NCBI GenBank assembly: GCA_051251725.1
Contig: JBPOFN010000076.1
Location: 1 to 9,102, forward strand
Origin: JALZUE01 sp051251725
Lineage (GTDB): Bacteria; Pseudomonadota; Gammaproteobacteria; Enterobacterales; Alteromonadaceae
Reading direction: 5' to 3'
DNA length: 9,102 bases
Shown here: positions 7,513 through 9,102 of the stretch, piece by piece
How the letters are laid out: the number at the start of each line of letters is the position of its first letter
Numbering within the stretch: position 1 is the first letter of the stretch
Program-made: the position numbers and the translations under genes
The notes under the pieces: generated by a model
Seen by the model: only the letters and a program-made list of their open reading frames with translations
Databases searched by the model: none
Told to the model about the DNA's origin: nothing

Positions 7513-7829
7513 TTGGTTACTAATTTTAACGAGAAGGTAATGACCGAATCTGTGCGCACTGACCTTAGCTACTGGTTATTCTTTAGGTCAAGTGCTAGCC
7601 AATTGCGGACATTAAGCCTTTGCATAGGGCAGTATTAGCCATGATTTTCTGCTCACTTGTGGGGCTGGTTTAAGCTCATAGCTATCGAATAAAGCTTACA
7701 GATTAATATATTCGCTTAGATAACGATAAACTAGGGGGAATATTAATACGTAAGTGGACATAAATATTCAAAAAACTGCACAGGCTTTTCTCTATATAGC
7801 TTTGTCATTAAGTTTTTCTTTTATCAATG

Positions 7830-7855
7830 ATTACATGTAATTACAAATAATTACA
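7830..7855. promoter_or_regulatory. Three TTACA direct repeats at exact 10-bp spacing
   Basis: TTACA occurs at 7831-7835, 7841-7845 and 7851-7855, one helical turn apart, and a related element in the opposite orientation (TGTAAC) follows at 7860-7865. The first repeat is also part of a perfect 12-bp palindrome, ATTACATGTAAT (7830-7841). OmpR, CpxR and PhoB-type response regulators are known to bind direct repeats spaced by 10-11 bp. The array ends directly before a TTGACT -35-like box at 7866-7871, where an activator would sit. Confidence 0.5.
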
Positions 7856-7865
7856 GAAATGTAAC

Positions 7866-7871
7866 TTGACT
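7866..7871 (+). promoter_or_regulatory. Candidate -35 element of the META lipoprotein gene
   Basis: TTGACT matches the -35 consensus at 5 of 6 positions. No good -10 box lies at 16-18 bp; the best hexamers there match only about half. A weak promoter helped by the adjacent repeat array would explain this, but so would a chance match. The start codon is 89 nt further on. Confidence 0.33.
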
Positions 7872-7960
7872 CACGTTAGATTGGTAATCAACTAAAACCG
7901 ATAACACCATTTAAATATCATAACGAACAAATTTGCTTAAAGCTTACGGAGAGCACGAAG

Positions 7961-8827
7961 ATGTCTACTAGAAAAATTATCATTTTCCCTTTAATTTTGT
8001 TTATTTTGGCTATCACGTCAGGGTGTAATAGCTCATCTAATGCAGGGAATGAAATTAACGCTATACCAAGTGACACTATGTCAACGGATCTTGCATCGTT
8101 ACAAAGTGCGAGAACAAAATGGGACAGTAATTCAGGTGCATATTATACAATGCAAAGTCAGCGTATTTTCTCTTGGTTGCCTGAAATGTCTGCCCTTAAA
8201 AAAATTAGCGTGTTAGACAATTCAGTTTTATCCGCCATCGATGTGAATTCGGGTGAAGTTATATCTAAGGAAGTACAACAAGAAATACAAACGGTAGATA
8301 GTTTATTTGCTTTGATTGAAAAAGCGATAGAAGATGATATTTCCATAGAAGTCACCTACAACGCAGAATATGGTTATCCTGAAGTTACCAAGATTGATGT
8401 TGAACAACTCGCTGTTGACGGTGGCTTGCACATTACATTGTCAAATTTAGAGCATCAGGATTCCCAGTCAGCACTGGATGACGTAACTTGGACTTTGGAA
8501 TCGTTCGATAGTATTGCAGGCCCACAAGCTGTTATACAAAACACCAATATTACCTTGTTGTTTGATATGGAGAATATGCAACTGAATGGTATTGGTAGCT
8601 GCAATAACTACAGTGCTAACTTTGTATTAGATAGTGAAAATCACGACTTAACGATTTCGAATGTTACTAGTGATACAAGCTGGTGTGAAGAGCCAGAAAA
8701 AATCATGCAACAAGAGCAGAGTTACTTTACCACATTAGAGAATATTCGATTCTTTACTTTCGAAAAGGCAACTTTGAACATGGTAGTTGGTGGTAATGCT
8801 AGCTTGCACTTTGTAGCAGCACAGTAA
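7961..8827 (+). CDS. Two-domain lipoprotein, DUF6174-like plus META (HslJ-like)
   Basis: This 288-aa protein starts with a signal peptide ending in a TSGC lipobox (Cys22), so it is probably anchored to a membrane in the envelope. Residues 44-160 resemble DUF6174 domains: an ARTKW/YYTMQ opening, the TVDSLFALIEKA helix (111-122) and the VTYNAEYGYP turn (131-140). Residues 175-288 form a META domain, with WTLESF (177-182), the GSCNNY motif (212-217), a second cysteine in SWC (240-242), QEQSYFTTLENI (251-262) and a final beta strand. META-domain proteins such as HslJ are envelope proteins tied to stress or antibiotic tolerance in some bacteria; the DUF6174 role is unknown. GGAG at 7948-7951 precedes the ATG by 9 nt. 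It is separated from the sulfatase cluster by a terminator and a gap, so a direct role in polysaccharide use is not implied. Confidence 0.85.
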   Translation: MSTRKIIIFPLILFILAITSGCNSSSNAGNEINAIPSDTMSTDLASLQSARTKWDSNSGAYYTMQSQRIFSWLPEMSALKKISVLDNSVLSAIDVNSGEVISKEVQQEIQTVDSLFALIEKAIEDDISIEVTYNAEYGYPEVTKIDVEQLAVDGGLHITLSNLEHQDSQSALDDVTWTLESFDSIAGPQAVIQNTNITLLFDMENMQLNGIGSCNNYSANFVLDSENHDLTISNVTSDTSWCEEPEKIMQQEQSYFTTLENIRFFTFEKATLNMVVGGNASLHFVAAQ

Positions 8828-8845
8828 CACCAATTACATTAATTA

Positions 8846-8916
8846 GTTCCGATTAAAAAGGCTATATTGCGAAATATAGATTTAGCACTAATTTATTTTA
8901 GTATCAAAAACGGAAC
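8846..8916. repeat. Nested inverted repeats downstream of the META gene
   Basis: GTTCCG (8846-8851) and CGGAAC (8911-8916) bracket two further hairpins. One is CTATATT/AATATAG (8862-8868 and 8873-8879) with a GCGA loop of the GNRA type. The other is ACTAA/TTAGT (8887-8891 and 8898-8902) with a 6-nt loop. Together they could fold as a branched RNA structure in the 3' region of the META transcript. Each stem is short and AT-rich, so chance is a real alternative. Confidence 0.35.
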
Positions 8917-9042
8917 CGCATGGGGTACGCAGCTTATCGAATATTTTACCATTTTGAAGTCATGACAATACATTTCGTGAACGGCCGCTAAGGTGACTTA
9001 TTAACTATCAATATGAAGGTATTCAGGTAGTGTTCAAAAATC

Positions 9043-9082
9043 TGTGTCATTTCAGTAAACTAGTAAAAACAGGAATGACACA
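9043..9082 (+). repeat. Inverted repeat pairing the IS end with the transposase start
   Basis: TGTGTCATT (9043-9051) is perfectly complementary to AATGACACA (9074-9082). In a transcript entering from outside the element, the resulting hairpin would cover the end of the AGGA ribosome site and the first base of the start codon. A transcript starting inside the element, after 9051, would lack the 5' arm. Confidence 0.5.
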
Positions 9083-9102
9083 TGACCAATCAATTCAACT
9101 TT
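9082..9102 (+). CDS. Start of a transposase gene, cut by the window edge
   Basis: Only seven codons are visible, MTNQFNF, preceded by AGGA at 9071-9074 with a 7-nt spacer. The pattern MTxxFxF is how several IS256-family (mutator type) transposases of marine gammaproteobacteria begin, as I recall them. No catalytic DDE residue is in view. If right, the gene encodes the DDE transposase that moves the surrounding element. Confidence 0.45.

Larger units (their letters stand above)
7159..7960. other. About 800 bp without a convincing gene
   Basis: The first part holds the terminator at 7199-7230. A 72-codon frame opening with TTG at 7235 starts against the terminator and has no ribosome site or recognisable protein pattern. 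A possible 32-codon frame at 7540-7638 begins after GAGAAGG. A dyad TGACA-N6-TGTCA lies at 7366-7381 and an 8-bp inverted repeat at 7470-7512. The last 140 bp hold the phased TTACA repeats and promoter region of the next gene. The stretch 7240-7760 reads like decayed sequence or dispersed intergenic repeat; I could not recover a protein family from either strand. Confidence 0.5.
9026..9102 (+). mobile_element. Left end of a probable IS256-family insertion sequence
   Basis: A terminal-repeat-like sequence beginning around GGTAGTGTTCAAAAA at 9026 and running through TCTGTGTCATT lies about 30 bp before a transposase-like start. From memory, this layout is typical of IS256/mutator elements in Shewanella and related marine genera. 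The exact tip is uncertain by a few bases, and the right end and target-site duplication lie outside the window. Read from one end only, so the family call is tentative. Confidence 0.5.

Overview
The window looks like a piece of a marine gammaproteobacterial chromosome, probably Alteromonadales (Colwellia/Thalassotalea-like). This rests on the AT-rich sequence, AT-rich intergenic spacers, Gram-negative lipoprotein and Sec signals, and the gene content. The genus is an inference and no marker gene is present. All complete genes are on the + strand and all encode exported proteins.

Layout. A regulatory leader with a candidate sigma-70 promoter (about 44-73) precedes a lipoprotein formylglycine-type sulfatase (168-2024). 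A 348-bp AT-rich spacer with a long hairpin follows. Next come a lipoprotein beta-propeller with PQQ-like repeats (2373-4088) and, 44 bp later, a secreted GH29 alpha-L-fucosidase (4133-5692). An AT-rich hairpin precedes a second, soluble periplasmic sulfatase (5788-7158), which ends in a strong intrinsic terminator (7199-7230). About 800 bp without a convincing gene then lead to a lipoprotein with DUF6174-like and META domains (7961-8827). The window closes in what looks like the left end of an IS256-type insertion sequence: a terminal repeat near 9026 and the first seven codons of a transposase at 9082.

How the genes work together. Two sulfatases with a fucosidase point to stepwise breakdown of a sulfated, fucose-containing polysaccharide such as fucoidan: the sulfatases remove sulfate esters and the GH29 enzyme releases terminal alpha-L-fucose. 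The propeller protein is probably co-transcribed with the fucosidase, but its role is unknown, and it is the least explained part of the locus. No TonB-dependent receptor, regulator, sulfatase-maturing enzyme or fucose catabolism gene is in view, so this is one segment of a larger utilisation locus or a satellite of one. The DUF6174-META lipoprotein lies behind a terminator and a gene-poor gap and appears to be a separate unit. A phased triple TTACA repeat in front of it suggests control by an OmpR/PhoB-type response regulator.
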